Assembly: GCA_020349025.1 (NCBI GenBank)
Contig: CP070763.1
Coordinates: 2,156,503-2,193,623, forward strand
DNA from: Candidatus Latescibacterota bacterium
GTDB taxonomy: Bacteria; Krumholzibacteriota; Krumholzibacteriia; G020349025
DNA length: 37,121 nucleotides
Direction of reading: 5' to 3'
The notes under the pieces are model-generated. The model worked only from the letters and a program-made list of their open reading frames with translations, had not been told where the DNA came from and ran no database searches. The position numbers were made by a program, and so were the translations under genes. This document shows, piece after piece, positions 19,331 through 28,139 of the stretch; the first letter of the stretch is position 1, and the number at the start of each line of letters is the position of its first letter.

Positions 19331-20322
19331 CCCAACGCATGCCGGGGGACGTCGTGAAGTTTCGCACGGTTGGGATCGACGTCGGTGGGACCAACATCAA
19401 GATCGCGGCGCTTTGGAACGGCGGAGGCGTCATCTCGGCAGAGAGCATTCCGACGCGCGCGGAGCGCGGGCCGGTCGACGCGGCGGAGCGCATCCTTGTC
19501 ACGATCCGGGCGCTGTTGCAGCGTGAGGGGATCGACCCCGGCGGCATGCATGCCGTCGGTATGGACTGCGCCGGCATCGTCGATCCGGAGCGAAACGTCG
19601 TCATCGATTCGCCCAACCTGCGCTCCTGGGAGAACGACCCGCTGGCGCAGCGCCTCGCCGACCGACTCGGTGTCCCCGTCTACTTGGAGAACGACGTCAA
19701 CGCCATGGCTTACGGCGAGTGGCGTTGTGGCGCGGGGCGCGGTGCGGACCACATCGTCTGTCTGACTCTCGGCACCGGCGTGGGCGGTGGCTTGATTCTC
19801 GACGGCCGCCTCTATCGCGGTGCGCACGGCGCCGCCGGCGAGCTCGGTCACACGACGCTCGATCTCCGCGGCGCGAGCTGTACCTGCCCCAACATCGGCT
19901 GCCTCGAACGCCACGTCGGCGCGGCGTACATCGTCGAGCGCACCCTGCGTCACTTGCAGGAGAGCGCGGCTCCCAGCCGTCTGCGTGACCTCGAACCGCA
20001 GGACATGGCGCCGCGCGACCTGACGCTGGCGGCCGACGCGGGGGACCCGGTCGCCGCGGCCGTTCTGCGCGAAACGGGGGAGTTGCTGGGCAAGGGGCTC
20101 GTGAGCTTCGTCAACATCTTCAACCCGGAGCGCATCGTGGTGGGGGGCGGCATCACCAAAGCGGGCGATCGTCTACTCGAGCCAGCGCGACAGATCGTGC
20201 GGCGGCACGCGATGAGCCTGCCCGCCTCGATGGTGGAGATCGTACCCGCCGAGCTCGGCGACGATGCGGCGGTGGTCGGGGCGACGCTGCTGGCGCTGGA
20301 GCAGCATCCAACGCGTGGTTGA
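19327..20322 (+). CDS. ROK-family sugar kinase (probable glucokinase)
   Basis: ATP-dependent hexose kinase of the ROK family. Phosphate-1 motif GIDVGGTNIK near residue 17, LENDVNAMAYGE with catalytic Asp, GTGVGGGLILDG, the ExGH motif GELGH, and the ROK zinc motif C185-T-C187-PNIG-C192-LE (consensus CxCGxxGCxE, here with Pro for Gly). No N-terminal helix-turn-helix is present, so it is a kinase and not a NagC-type regulator. Three starts are possible: GTG 19327 (GTGA overlap with folC), ATG 19339, or GTG 19354, which has GGGGGAC upstream and gives the most typical N-terminus. Glucose is the likeliest substrate; N-acetylmannosamine or another hexose cannot be excluded. Confidence 0.88.
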   Translation: MTQRMPGDVVKFRTVGIDVGGTNIKIAALWNGGGVISAESIPTRAERGPVDAAERILVTIRALLQREGIDPGGMHAVGMDCAGIVDPERNVVIDSPNLRSWENDPLAQRLADRLGVPVYLENDVNAMAYGEWRCGAGRGADHIVCLTLGTGVGGGLILDGRLYRGAHGAAGELGHTTLDLRGASCTCPNIGCLERHVGAAYIVERTLRHLQESAAPSRLRDLEPQDMAPRDLTLAADAGDPVAAAVLRETGELLGKGLVSFVNIFNPERIVVGGGITKAGDRLLEPARQIVRRHAMSLPASMVEIVPAELGDDAAVVGATLLALEQHPTRG

Positions 20323-20347
20323 AGCGGCGGAGGCGGCGGGGTGTGGT

Positions 20348-20387
20348 GCTCGGGCATCCTGCCCCGGCTTGCGGCCACGTGACGCCG
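20348..20387 (+). repeat. Dispersed intergenic repeat, copy A
   Basis: Forty bases matching copy B near the right edge (37081-37120) at 34 positions: an identical GCTCGGGCATCCTGCCC block, a 14-base variable part (8 identical), and an identical GTGACGCCG. The first block can form an inner hairpin, GGGCA-TCC-TGCCC. Both copies lie just downstream of a coding gene. Confidence 0.7.
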
Positions 20388-20585
20388 TCGCAAACACCCG
20401 CACCGCACCCGCCTCCCACTCGGCGCGTCCGATTCGTCGGCACTCCACCCGGCGCCGGTCGGCTGTACGCGATCGCATCGATCTGCGCGTATAGAGACCA
20501 AGGGACGGCGGCAGCACGTCGTGCGGAACGGCTCATCGCCGCCGCCGCCGCGGCCGAATGGCACCCGCGTTGCCCGCCACGCGTG

Positions 20586-20612
20586 TTGTTGCAGCATGGA
20601 ATCGCTTATATT
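20586..20612 (+). promoter_or_regulatory. Possible promoter of lptD
   Basis: -10 TATATT at 20607-20612, with TTGTTG at 20586-20591 (15-bp spacer) or TGTTGT at 20584 (17-bp spacer) as -35. Transcription from about 20620 leaves a leader of about 120 nt before the GTG at 20742. Confidence 0.45.
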
Positions 20613-20741
20613 GACGACGGTCCTCCGACGGGGAGAGCCGGCGTGCGCAGGAGGCGAAGGGTGGATGTGTGGAGGCGCGGGCCCGCTCCCGTTGCCCCTG
20701 AAGAGCCTGCCCGGGTCCACCCCTGCGTGGAGCCGGATGAC

Positions 20742-23700
20742 GTGAGACCCCGAAGCGAAACTCGTCATCCTGCCGACGCGGCACGCGCGCGCCGTGCTTC
20801 GGCGCGAGTGGGCGTGCGTCCGCTCGCCGGGTGGTGCGCGCTTCTGACGTGCGTTGCGCTGCTGCCCGTGCTCGGTGCGGCGCAGGAGGAGGAGGGGCGG
20901 CGCTACAAGCTCACCGGCAAGCAGATGCGCATCGACCCCGTACGCAACGTCCACACCTTGACCGACAGCGTGCGTCTGGAGTACGGAACCGCCACCGTCG
21001 TCAGCGACCGTGCGGTGTCGCACGGCTCGCAGGGGCAGGAGCACGTCTACTTCTACGACAACGTGCGCATCACCGACCGCGCCGTCGAGATGACGGGCGA
21101 CGTCGGCGAATTCGTACGCGAGCTCAACTACGCAGAGCTGCGGCAGAACGTCGTCATTCGTGACTCGACCGGAATCATCCGCGCGCAGCGGGCGCGATAC
21201 TACCGCAACGAACGCACGCTCTGGTTGTGGGGCGACGTCGACTTCCAAGACCCGAAAACGCGTGTCCAGGCCGACAGCGTCCACTACATGGAGGACCAGG
21301 CGATCGGCGAAGCTTTCGGTCACGTCGTCATCACCGACATGGAGAGCGGCTCCATCGGCCGCGGCCCCCACGCCACCTACGACCGCAACAGCGGCCAGGC
21401 GCAGCTCCTGCGCGAGTCGGTGCTGTCGCTTCGCGATGACGCCGGCCAGCTGACCGAGGTCTACGCCGACAGCGTGGACTACGACACCGAGCGCAACGTG
21501 GTGCGTGCGTACGGCGACGTTCGCATCCTGCATGGCGACACCGAAGCGCTCGCCGACTCGGCACTGCTGTTCCAGGACAGCAACGACCTCGAGCTGCGCG
21601 GGCGGCCGTCGGTGCATCAGGGCAACTCGCGCATCACCGGAAACGAGATCGACGTCGACTACGGCGGTGGCCAGGTGGAGCAAGTCGTGGTGCGGCGAAA
21701 CGCACGCCTGGTGCAAACGCGCGCCGACACGCTCCTCGTCGCCGAACCCAACGTCGTCCAGGGCAATGCCGCCGTCATGGAGTTCGAGTCGGGCCAGCTC
21801 CGGCGCGCGGTGGTCAGCGGTCGTGGTTCCAGCACCTTCGTTCCGGCGATGGATCGACGCGACCGTCTGGCCCTCAACGAAGCCACCGCCGATTCCATCG
21901 TCATCCTCTTCGAGCAGGACGATGTCGAGGAGGTGCTGTTCATCGGCAACGCCAGCGGCACCTACCGATTCTACGAGGGCAACGTGGACTCGCTGCGCCA
22001 GCGCCGGCCCGCACAAGTGGACAGTGTCTTCGGCGTCGTGGTTGCGGACACGACCGCGTTCGACTTTCGCAAAGAGGCGCAGGTCGTCGAGTACAGCGGT
22101 GAACGCATTCTCTATTTGACCCCGATCAACGATCTGCACATCAGCGGCTCGGCGGATGTCTTCTACGAGAACCGCACGCTGCGAGCCGGAAGGATCACTT
22201 TCGATGCCGATACGGACGAGCTCACGGCGCGTGAGAACCCCATCTTGATCGAGGGCACGGACCGCCTCTACGGCACCGAAATGGGATACGACATGGAGAG
22301 CCGCAACGCCTACGTGGACGCTGGTGAAACGGAGTTCGACCAGGGCTACTACCGCGGCGAGCGCATCGTGCGCCAGCCGGACGGCTCGCTTCGTGTCGGC
22401 GAGGCCCGGTACACGAGCTGCGACCTCGCGGGTCCGCACTACAACTTCAAGAGCAAAGAGATGAAGATCGAGTTGAAGGACATGGTCGTGGGCCGACCGG
22501 TGGTCCTGCATCTGGGCCACGTCCCGGTGCTCTACCTTCCCTTCTTCTTCAACTCGGTCAACGAGGGGCGGCGTTCCGGGTTCATCCAGCCGCGCGTCGA
22601 TTTCGGACTCGGCAGCAACAGCCGCTTCATCCGGGGTCTCGACTACTACTGGGCTGCGAGCCAGTACTGGGATCTTCTCTTGTCGAGCTCCTACACGGAG
22701 CGCGATCGCGTGGATCGCTCGAGCGTGCAGGCGGTGCTCGCCAACCTGCAGGGCACGCGCAACATCCAGGTGTCGGCAAACCTGCGCTACAAGGTTCGCT
22801 ACAACATGGAGGGCAATCTGCAGTACAGCCGCTCCGACGACATCGACTCCGATGCCAGCTTCGTGACCTGGCGTGGCTCGCACCGCCAGACGATCGGTCA
22901 GAACATGACGCTGAACGGCACACTCGATTTCGCCAGCAACGATCTGGCGGTGCGCGTCAACAACCGCAACACCGACTTCGAACGTGCCCGCCAGCGACAG
23001 CTGACCTCGAGCCTGACCTTCACGCGACGCGGAGGCTTGGCGACCACGACCATGAGCCTGCAGCGGCGCCAGATCATCACGCCGGACGAGAGCTTCATCG
23101 ACCGCCCGATCGTGAGCCAGACGCTCCCCAGCTTCTCGGTGCGCTTCCGTTCGATCCGCTTGGCCCCACGCCCGCGCGATCCGCGCAGCGCGTCCTGGAT
23201 CCAGAACTTCCTCAGCGAGCTGCAGTTCTCGCCGAACCTCAACTTCCGGCATACGATGGACGACATCCTGAGGAAGCTGGAGATCGGCGTCGGACCGACC
23301 GGCACGGTGCCCGGGCCGAGTGACCCCGGGCGCGCGGACACGCTCGTGGTTGGCGGCGACTCCCTGCAGAGCACGAACCGCACGCCGACGATCCTCTTCG
23401 AGGAGACGCTGCGGCGATACGAGGCCTCCACCTCGGTGGCGCTGGCGCGCCAGGGCACCGTGGGTTTCCTGAGCGTGACGCCGTCGGTGTCCTACTCCGA
23501 GTCGTACGTCGATGACGACCGCAACCCGCTCGCTTTCGGTGACCGTTTCACGCGCAGCGTGCGTGCCAGCATCGCGACACAGACACGCTTCTTCGGCTTC
23601 TTCTATCCGAAGCTCGGGAGCCTGACGGCGCTGCGACACACGATCGAACCGCGTGCGACCTGGTCGTGGACGGCGGCCCCGGGTCGGCGCCCGCGCCAGT

Positions 23701-24485
23701 CGGTGGCGCTCAGCCTGAGCAACCGGATCGACATCAAGTACCGCGCCGAGGAGGAGGAGCGCCGACGCGACGGCCTCTTGGATTGGGCGTTGAGCACGAG
23801 CTACGATCCGGATCGGACCGCGCTCATCGATGGTCAGACTGTGGGGCGAGAGTGGGCCGACATCGCCAGCACGCTCACGCTCAATCGCCAGGGGCCCTTC
23901 CGCGTCACGGTGACGCAGGTGTTCGATCCGTACAGCGGCAAGATCGTCAGCACCTCGGTCCCGCTCACGCTGCGCTTCTCCGGTCGCTTTCCCGACTTCG
24001 CTGCCGCCGAGGAGGATGCGCCGCAGAACCGCGTCGTCCGGGAGGAGGGGGAGCCGGAAGCACCGACGGACTCGCTCCGCCTGGAGGACCAGTGGGGGTT
24101 CCAGCCGCGAGCCGAGGACCCGCTCCGGGAGATCGAACCCATCACCCGGGCGGGTCCGGGCGGCGAGCTGGGCTGGGATGTGGGGCTGAGCTACTCGTTC
24201 CGGCGAGCCCAGGGGCGCAACATCCCCAGCAGTATCGGGGTGTCGGCTGGGATTCGTCCAACGCGCAACTGGACGCTGCGCTACCGCGCCAGCTTCGACC
24301 CCAGGACGAACAAGATGACCAACCCCGGGATCTCCATCGAGCGCGACCTGCACTGCTGGACCGCGAGCTTCGCGCGCGTCTTCGATGCCTTCGAAGACGA
24401 GTGGCGTTACTATTTCCGCATCTACGTGAAACGGCACCAGGACGAGCTGTTCCTGGAGTCGGGCGACCGCAGCTACGGGCTGTAG
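20742..24485 (+). CDS. lptD: LptD-like LPS-assembly outer-membrane protein
   Basis: Very large LptD/OstA-type protein (about 1247 residues), expected to insert lipopolysaccharide into the outer leaflet. A signal peptide (WCALLTCVALLPVLGAAQ) leads into an extended OstA/LptA-like beta-jellyroll region (about 50-590), with repeated RADSVxY, DVDFQDP and SGSADVFY type strands. The barrel follows (from about 600, GFIQPRVDFGLGSNSRFIRGLDYY) and runs to the end, with many alternating aromatic strands. E. coli LptD is about 780 residues, so both parts are enlarged. This resembles LptD of FCB-group bacteria. Start choice: GTG 20742 has GGAG upstream, while GTG 20808 gives a shorter, more standard signal peptide. 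I see two Cys close to the barrel start and end, but cannot confirm the E. coli disulfide pattern. Confidence 0.85.
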   Translation: MRPRSETRHPADAARARRASARVGVRPLAGWCALLTCVALLPVLGAAQEEEGRRYKLTGKQMRIDPVRNVHTLTDSVRLEYGTATVVSDRAVSHGSQGQEHVYFYDNVRITDRAVEMTGDVGEFVRELNYAELRQNVVIRDSTGIIRAQRARYYRNERTLWLWGDVDFQDPKTRVQADSVHYMEDQAIGEAFGHVVITDMESGSIGRGPHATYDRNSGQAQLLRESVLSLRDDAGQLTEVYADSVDYDTERNVVRAYGDVRILHGDTEALADSALLFQDSNDLELRGRPSVHQGNSRITGNEIDVDYGGGQVEQVVVRRNARLVQTRADTLLVAEPNVVQGNAAVMEFESGQLRRAVVSGRGSSTFVPAMDRRDRLALNEATADSIVILFEQDDVEEVLFIGNASGTYRFYEGNVDSLRQRRPAQVDSVFGVVVADTTAFDFRKEAQVVEYSGERILYLTPINDLHISGSADVFYENRTLRAGRITFDADTDELTARENPILIEGTDRLYGTEMGYDMESRNAYVDAGETEFDQGYYRGERIVRQPDGSLRVGEARYTSCDLAGPHYNFKSKEMKIELKDMVVGRPVVLHLGHVPVLYLPFFFNSVNEGRRSGFIQPRVDFGLGSNSRFIRGLDYYWAASQYWDLLLSSSYTERDRVDRSSVQAVLANLQGTRNIQVSANLRYKVRYNMEGNLQYSRSDDIDSDASFVTWRGSHRQTIGQNMTLNGTLDFASNDLAVRVNNRNTDFERARQRQLTSSLTFTRRGGLATTTMSLQRRQIITPDESFIDRPIVSQTLPSFSVRFRSIRLAPRPRDPRSASWIQNFLSELQFSPNLNFRHTMDDILRKLEIGVGPTGTVPGPSDPGRADTLVVGGDSLQSTNRTPTILFEETLRRYEASTSVALARQGTVGFLSVTPSVSYSESYVDDDRNPLAFGDRFTRSVRASIATQTRFFGFFYPKLGSLTALRHTIEPRATWSWTAAPGRRPRQSVALSLSNRIDIKYRAEEEERRRDGLLDWALSTSYDPDRTALIDGQTVGREWADIASTLTLNRQGPFRVTVTQVFDPYSGKIVSTSVPLTLRFSGRFPDFAAAEEDAPQNRVVREEGEPEAPTDSLRLEDQWGFQPRAEDPLREIEPITRAGPGGELGWDVGLSYSFRRAQGRNIPSSIGVSAGIRPTRNWTLRYRASFDPRTNKMTNPGISIERDLHCWTASFARVFDAFEDEWRYYFRIYVKRHQDELFLESGDRSYGL

Positions 24486-24513
24486 GTGGCCGGCGCCGTA
24501 CGGAGGGCAGGAC

Positions 24514-26031
24514 GTGGCGTTGACCGACGTACATCTCTACGCCGACTACTGGGCCTCGGTGCTCGGGATGCGCGGCGTGGTCAGCCGCGAGGTGCAGCGC
24601 CACGGCTTCGTGGATCTCGACATCTTCCGGACCTGCCTGAACCGGCCCGAGACGCGGCTGCCTGGCATCGGGTACTACCTGCTGGTGCTCTTCCTCGGTC
24701 CCGTGCTCATCCCCTACCGTATGATCCAGCGCATCGCATCGCGGCTGCACGTGCCGCTCGCGGGGGAAGCGGAGGCGAGCGATCTGCTCGCCCCCTACCG
24801 GCTGCGGCTCACGCGAGAGGCCGAAGGAGGCGTGCAGGTCACGTGGAAAGGGGAGCGACTGGCATCGGGCCTCGCCGACCCGGAACGGCCGGAGGTGGTC
24901 TTCAGCGTCGTCTACCCCGCCTACGAGATCCTGGTCGCGGCGCTGCTCGCGATGGCGCTGTCGCTCTTCTCGCACTGGGTGTCGAAACGGCCGGGCCTGG
25001 AGGCGTGGCTCGGCCAGCTGCTCCTGTTCGGCAACTTCCCGCTCCTCGCCGCACTGCTCTGGTTGATCTTCCGCGACTGGGTGACGGCGCTGGTGGCGCC
25101 GCTGCCCGTTTTCGTCGTGCTGTGGGTCGTGGCGCTCCTGAGCCCCGTGCGCGAGCTGCCGCTCGGAACCTTCCCCGCCGTGCTGGCTGGTCTGGCCGTG
25201 GCATATTTCGTCGTGGACGCGTTCCTCGTCCCGCGCAGCACTTCTCCGACGCTCTACCTCTACGTCAACGACCCGCAGAGCCCGCTCTTCCCGTACGAAG
25301 ATTCTCAAGCGCCCACCTGGTTGCGGGGCCGCAGCTACTGGGTCTGGCGTTTCGTCTCGGCGACCCCGGCCGAGGTGCACAAGTTCTGGGAGAGGGACTG
25401 GGAGCGCGTGGAGGTGTGGGTGCGCGCCGATGGCGACGACGCCGGCGCCATCGAGTGGATCGTGCACGACTTTCATTTCAGGGAGCTCTGGATCCCGTAC
25501 GAGCGCACCGTGTCGAAGCGAACCGAAGCGGAGCAGCGCCACCTCCTCGCCGAGCTCCGCGCCAAGCCGCATCGAGCTGCCGCCTGGGTGATCGAGGTCG
25601 ACGTGAATCTCGTCGGCCACGTGCCCGAGCTCCGGGGAGTCTTCCTGCTGCCGTTGCGACAGGGGTGGCGGCGTGCACGCTGGAAGCAGCTGGCGAGTTC
25701 GCTGCGGATCCAGGTGGAATCGGACAACCCGAGCGACTACCGCGGCATCGTGCGCCACCTCCGGCTCCAGGGGCCCGATTTCATCGACGACGTGCCGGAG
25801 ATCCTGCGTGGCTTCGCCCTGCGCCGCCTTCTCACCATCCCCTGGCGCTACTGGCGCTACCCGCGCGGCGCCAACGCCGTCGCGCGCCCGCTTCTCTACT
25901 CGGGAGAAGCGGCTCTCCAAGTCGCCGCCTCCTGTGAGCCGCCGCTGCAGTTCAAGGCACCGCCGGCGCCGGCCCCCGGTGACACCCACTCGCGTCGAGC
26001 TCGCTCCGCGGCAACGCCCAGCTCGGCCTGA
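24514..26031 (+). CDS. Polytopic membrane protein of unknown function
   Basis: A 505-residue protein from GTG 24514 with a strong CGGAGGGCAGGAC site. Hydrophobic helices fall at about 51-70, 130-155, 168-190, 192-212 and 217-240. The cytoplasmic-looking C-terminal half (about 250-470) is rich in Trp, Arg and Asp/Glu (for example SYWVWRF, KFWERDWERVEVWV), and the last 35 residues are Pro/Ser-rich. A leading Asp/His-bearing stretch (LTDVHLYADYW) is noticeable. I do not recognise a family. It follows lptD by 28 bp and is probably co-transcribed, so a role in the envelope is a reasonable guess. No clear terminator follows. Confidence 0.75.
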   Translation: MALTDVHLYADYWASVLGMRGVVSREVQRHGFVDLDIFRTCLNRPETRLPGIGYYLLVLFLGPVLIPYRMIQRIASRLHVPLAGEAEASDLLAPYRLRLTREAEGGVQVTWKGERLASGLADPERPEVVFSVVYPAYEILVAALLAMALSLFSHWVSKRPGLEAWLGQLLLFGNFPLLAALLWLIFRDWVTALVAPLPVFVVLWVVALLSPVRELPLGTFPAVLAGLAVAYFVVDAFLVPRSTSPTLYLYVNDPQSPLFPYEDSQAPTWLRGRSYWVWRFVSATPAEVHKFWERDWERVEVWVRADGDDAGAIEWIVHDFHFRELWIPYERTVSKRTEAEQRHLLAELRAKPHRAAAWVIEVDVNLVGHVPELRGVFLLPLRQGWRRARWKQLASSLRIQVESDNPSDYRGIVRHLRLQGPDFIDDVPEILRGFALRRLLTIPWRYWRYPRGANAVARPLLYSGEAALQVAASCEPPLQFKAPPAPAPGDTHSRRARSAATPSSA

Positions 26032-26227
26032 CAGGCGAGCGCGGACGCTCCGATCGTCCACGGCGTGGACGACGTGCGGCTCCGAGACGGCGCCCCGGTC
26101 GGTGGCCGTCGCCGCCGGCGGTCGTTTCCGCACGCGGCACGCGGCGTGCTGCTTTGCTCGCGCAAGAGACCAAGACGTCTCTTTCGCCCGAAACGTTCTC
26201 CCGCTTCGCTTGCAGGGGTGAACCCGT

Positions 26228-26530
26228 TTGAATCGAACCGATCTGGTCGAGGCGCTATCACAGCGCAGCGGTCTCTCAGCGCCCGTCGTGCGTCAGCTCG
26301 TCGATCTGCTCTTCGGCACCGGTGTGCGGCCCGGTCTGATCGCCGAGACGCTGCGAGCCGGCGACTGCGTGCAGCTGCCCGGCTTCGGGGCCTTCCGGCC
26401 GCGTCGCCTCAGCGCTCGAGCCGGAGTGCATCCGCGCTCGGGAGAGCGCATCCTGATTCCCGCTCGGGTCCAGGCACAATTCCGCCCGGCGGCGGCGCTC
26501 AAGACGCTGCCTGGGAGCGCGGAGCGCTGA
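26228..26530 (+). CDS. HU/IHF-family DNA-binding protein
   Basis: A 100-residue nucleoid-type protein. It starts with TTG at 26228 (AGGGGT upstream) as MNRTDLVEALSQRSGL. The typical HU core is present: helix pair, then GDCVQLPGFGAFRPRRLSAR, HPRSGERILIPA and the closing FRPAAALK. The DNA-binding arm has the Arg-rich ARAGVHPRSGE form. It probably bends DNA as a dimer. No other start within the frame gives the conserved N-terminal helix. It stands alone, with about 200 bp on each side. Confidence 0.85.
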   Translation: MNRTDLVEALSQRSGLSAPVVRQLVDLLFGTGVRPGLIAETLRAGDCVQLPGFGAFRPRRLSARAGVHPRSGERILIPARVQAQFRPAAALKTLPGSAER

Positions 26531-26636
26531 GGAGCGGCGCGGCGCTTTGGGAAATCGGGCCGGCACAGCCCGGAACCCGCGGGGGTCCGCAGGTGTTGGG
26601 TGAGGGAGAACGCCGTTCGGCCCAGGCTGGAACGGC

Positions 26637-26664
26637 CTTCAAGGGCCGGCCGATCCGGTATAAT
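26637..26664 (+). promoter_or_regulatory. Promoter of the candidate selenoprotein gene
   Basis: Consensus -10 TATAAT at 26659-26664; the -35 region is weak (CTTCAA at 26637-26642, 16-bp spacer). Transcription from about 26671 leaves a leader of about 97 nt. A GGCC/GGCC inverted repeat overlaps the -35 region. Confidence 0.6.
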
Positions 26665-26767
26665 CTGTGCTGCAGTCACTCGAGCGAGCGCCCGCAGCCG
26701 GTGGGCGCATCCCCTGGCACAGATGGTGTCTACAAGCGCGGATTGAACGACCGAAAGGGGTGAAGTC

Positions 26768-28117
26768 GTGACGAGACGGGTGCTTCTCGCCCTCTCCGTG
26801 ATCGCAGCGTCCTGGGGCCTCTCCAGCACACAGATCGAGGGCAAGGACCGCCCACCCGAAACCGAGCTCGTCTTCCTGTACCACAGTGACACGAAGGGCG
26901 AGATCGAGGAGTGTGGGTGAAAGTCGGGACGCAAAGGCGGCCTTGCTCGGAGAGCAACGGTCATTGACAAATACCGAAACAACCACGCCAACGTCTTCCT
27001 GGTCGAGGGCGGCAGCTGGGCGCTGGGGCAGAGGGAGTCCCAGAAGTTCCAGAGTCTGTTCGTCGCCGAGATGATGGGCGTCCTGGGTTACGACGTTGTG
27101 AACGTCGGACCCAACGACCTGCTCTACGGTCTCGAAACCCTCGAGGAAACAGCCGCGAAGAGCGGCTTCAAACTGGTCTCGTCGAACATCCTGCGGAAGT
27201 CGACGGGCAAGCACCTGTTCGATCCGTACGTGATCCAGGAGATGGCCGGGTTCAAGGTGGCCTTCCTCGGAGTCGTGCGCGAGAACGCGCGGCTCCAGAG
27301 CGCCACGAAGGAGACGGACGACTTCGCCGTGGCCGACGTCGAGGAGTCGCTGAAGGAGATCATCCCGAAGGTGCGCGAGAAGGCGGACCTCGTGGTGCTC
27401 TTCAGCCATCTCGGAAGCCGCACGAGCCAGAAGCTGGTGGACGAGATCGACGGCATCGACGTCGCATTCAACGGTGGCGATCCGCTCGTCAACTCGCGCC
27501 CGTTCGAGGTTGGCAACGAGGAGGTGGGGTTCTCCCTGGTGTGCTCTGCGGGTGACCGTGGCAAGTACATGGGTGCGCTCCGCCTGGTCGTCAGCGAGCA
27601 TGGCGACATTCTGCGTCACACGCACGAGCTGCACGCGCTCGACAAGAACGTGCCGGAGAACGAGGAAATGCGCGCGCGTCTGAACGACTTCAAAGAGCAG
27701 CTCCGCGAGGTGAAGAAGCGCGAGCGCGTCGAGTCCGTGGTCGGGCAGGAGACGGCCGGGCCGAAGGAGAAGTTCCTCGGTGCCAGTGTTTGCGGCCGCT
27801 GCCACGAGTCCGCCTACGAATCGTGGCGGGAGAGCTCGCACGCGCACTCGCTCGCTTCTCTGGAAGGGAAGTCGATGGAGCAGTCGGGCGATTGCCTGCA
27901 GTGCCATGTCACGGGGCACAAAGATCCGGGTGGTTACAGCGTCAACAAGACCGATCTGGCCATGGTGACCTGCGAGCAATGCCACGGTTACGGCACGCTC
28001 CACGGCTCGGATGGTTTCGTGGCGCGGCCGACCGTGGAGTCGTGCAAGACGTGCCACGACACCGAGAACAGCCCGCACTTCGACTACGCTTCCTACTGGG
28101 AGACGATCGCCCATTAG
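26768..28117 (+). CDS. Candidate selenoprotein: degenerate metallophosphatase-like domain fused to a tetrahaem cytochrome c
   Basis: Read through the in-frame TGA at 26918-26920, the gene encodes 449 residues with Sec at position 51. GTG start at 26768 with AGGGGTGA upstream; signal peptide about 1-22. Residues about 30-290 resemble the UshA/5'-nucleotidase metallophosphatase fold (LVFLYHSDTKGEIE, GPNDLLYG, LVVLFSHLG), but the metal motifs are altered: DTKG for DTHG, GPND for GNHE, GGDP for GHxH. The Sec falls in ECGUKSGRKGGLARRA; from memory, relatives have CGC there. The C-terminal part has four haem c motifs: CGRCH (342), CLQCH (376), CEQCH (402) and CKTCH (426), cytochrome c554-like. Frame continues uninterrupted on both sides, so decay is unlikely. 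Likely a periplasmic redox protein. Followed by a strong terminator. Confidence 0.88.
26939..26962 (+). promoter_or_regulatory. Candidate bacterial SECIS element
   Basis: Stem GGCC-TTGCTC (26939-26948), apical loop GGA (26949-26951), stem GAGCAA (26952-26957), one bulged C (26958), then GGTC (26959-26962). That gives ten pairs including one G-U. The loop begins 28 nt after the TGA, inside the 16-37 nt window accepted for bacterial SECIS, and has G at both of its first two positions. The same bases encode GGLARRATV, so the element is constrained by protein and RNA at once. Confidence 0.75.
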
Positions 28118-28139
28118 CATCCGACGACTCCACCAGGGG

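Larger units (their letters stand above)
20323..20741. other. Non-coding region between the ROK kinase and lptD
   Basis: About 420 bp. It contains one copy of the 40-bp intergenic repeat (20348-20387) and a probable promoter (20586-20612). The frame of lptD is open through it, but the translation is Arg/Pro/Ala-rich without a start or signal and is not credible protein. Confidence 0.65.

Noticed and set aside
19950..24437. Very long open frame on the - strand opposite lptD
   Set aside because: It is a mirror of the lptD codon pattern in GC-rich DNA. It lacks a start site, a recognisable domain or a signal, while the + strand protein has clear LptD features.
26210..26245. T-arm-like GGTTCGATTC on the - strand
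   Set aside because: The flanking bases do not pair as a T-stem and no anticodon arm or acceptor stem is found; it lies at the HU gene start.
26768..26920. Reading the TGA as a real stop: a 50-residue peptide and a separate cytochrome gene or a pseudogene
   Set aside because: There is no start with ribosome-binding site directly after the TGA; the first ATG (27071) would cut away the GGLARRA segment and the first strands. The sequence is otherwise undamaged and has a SECIS-like hairpin.
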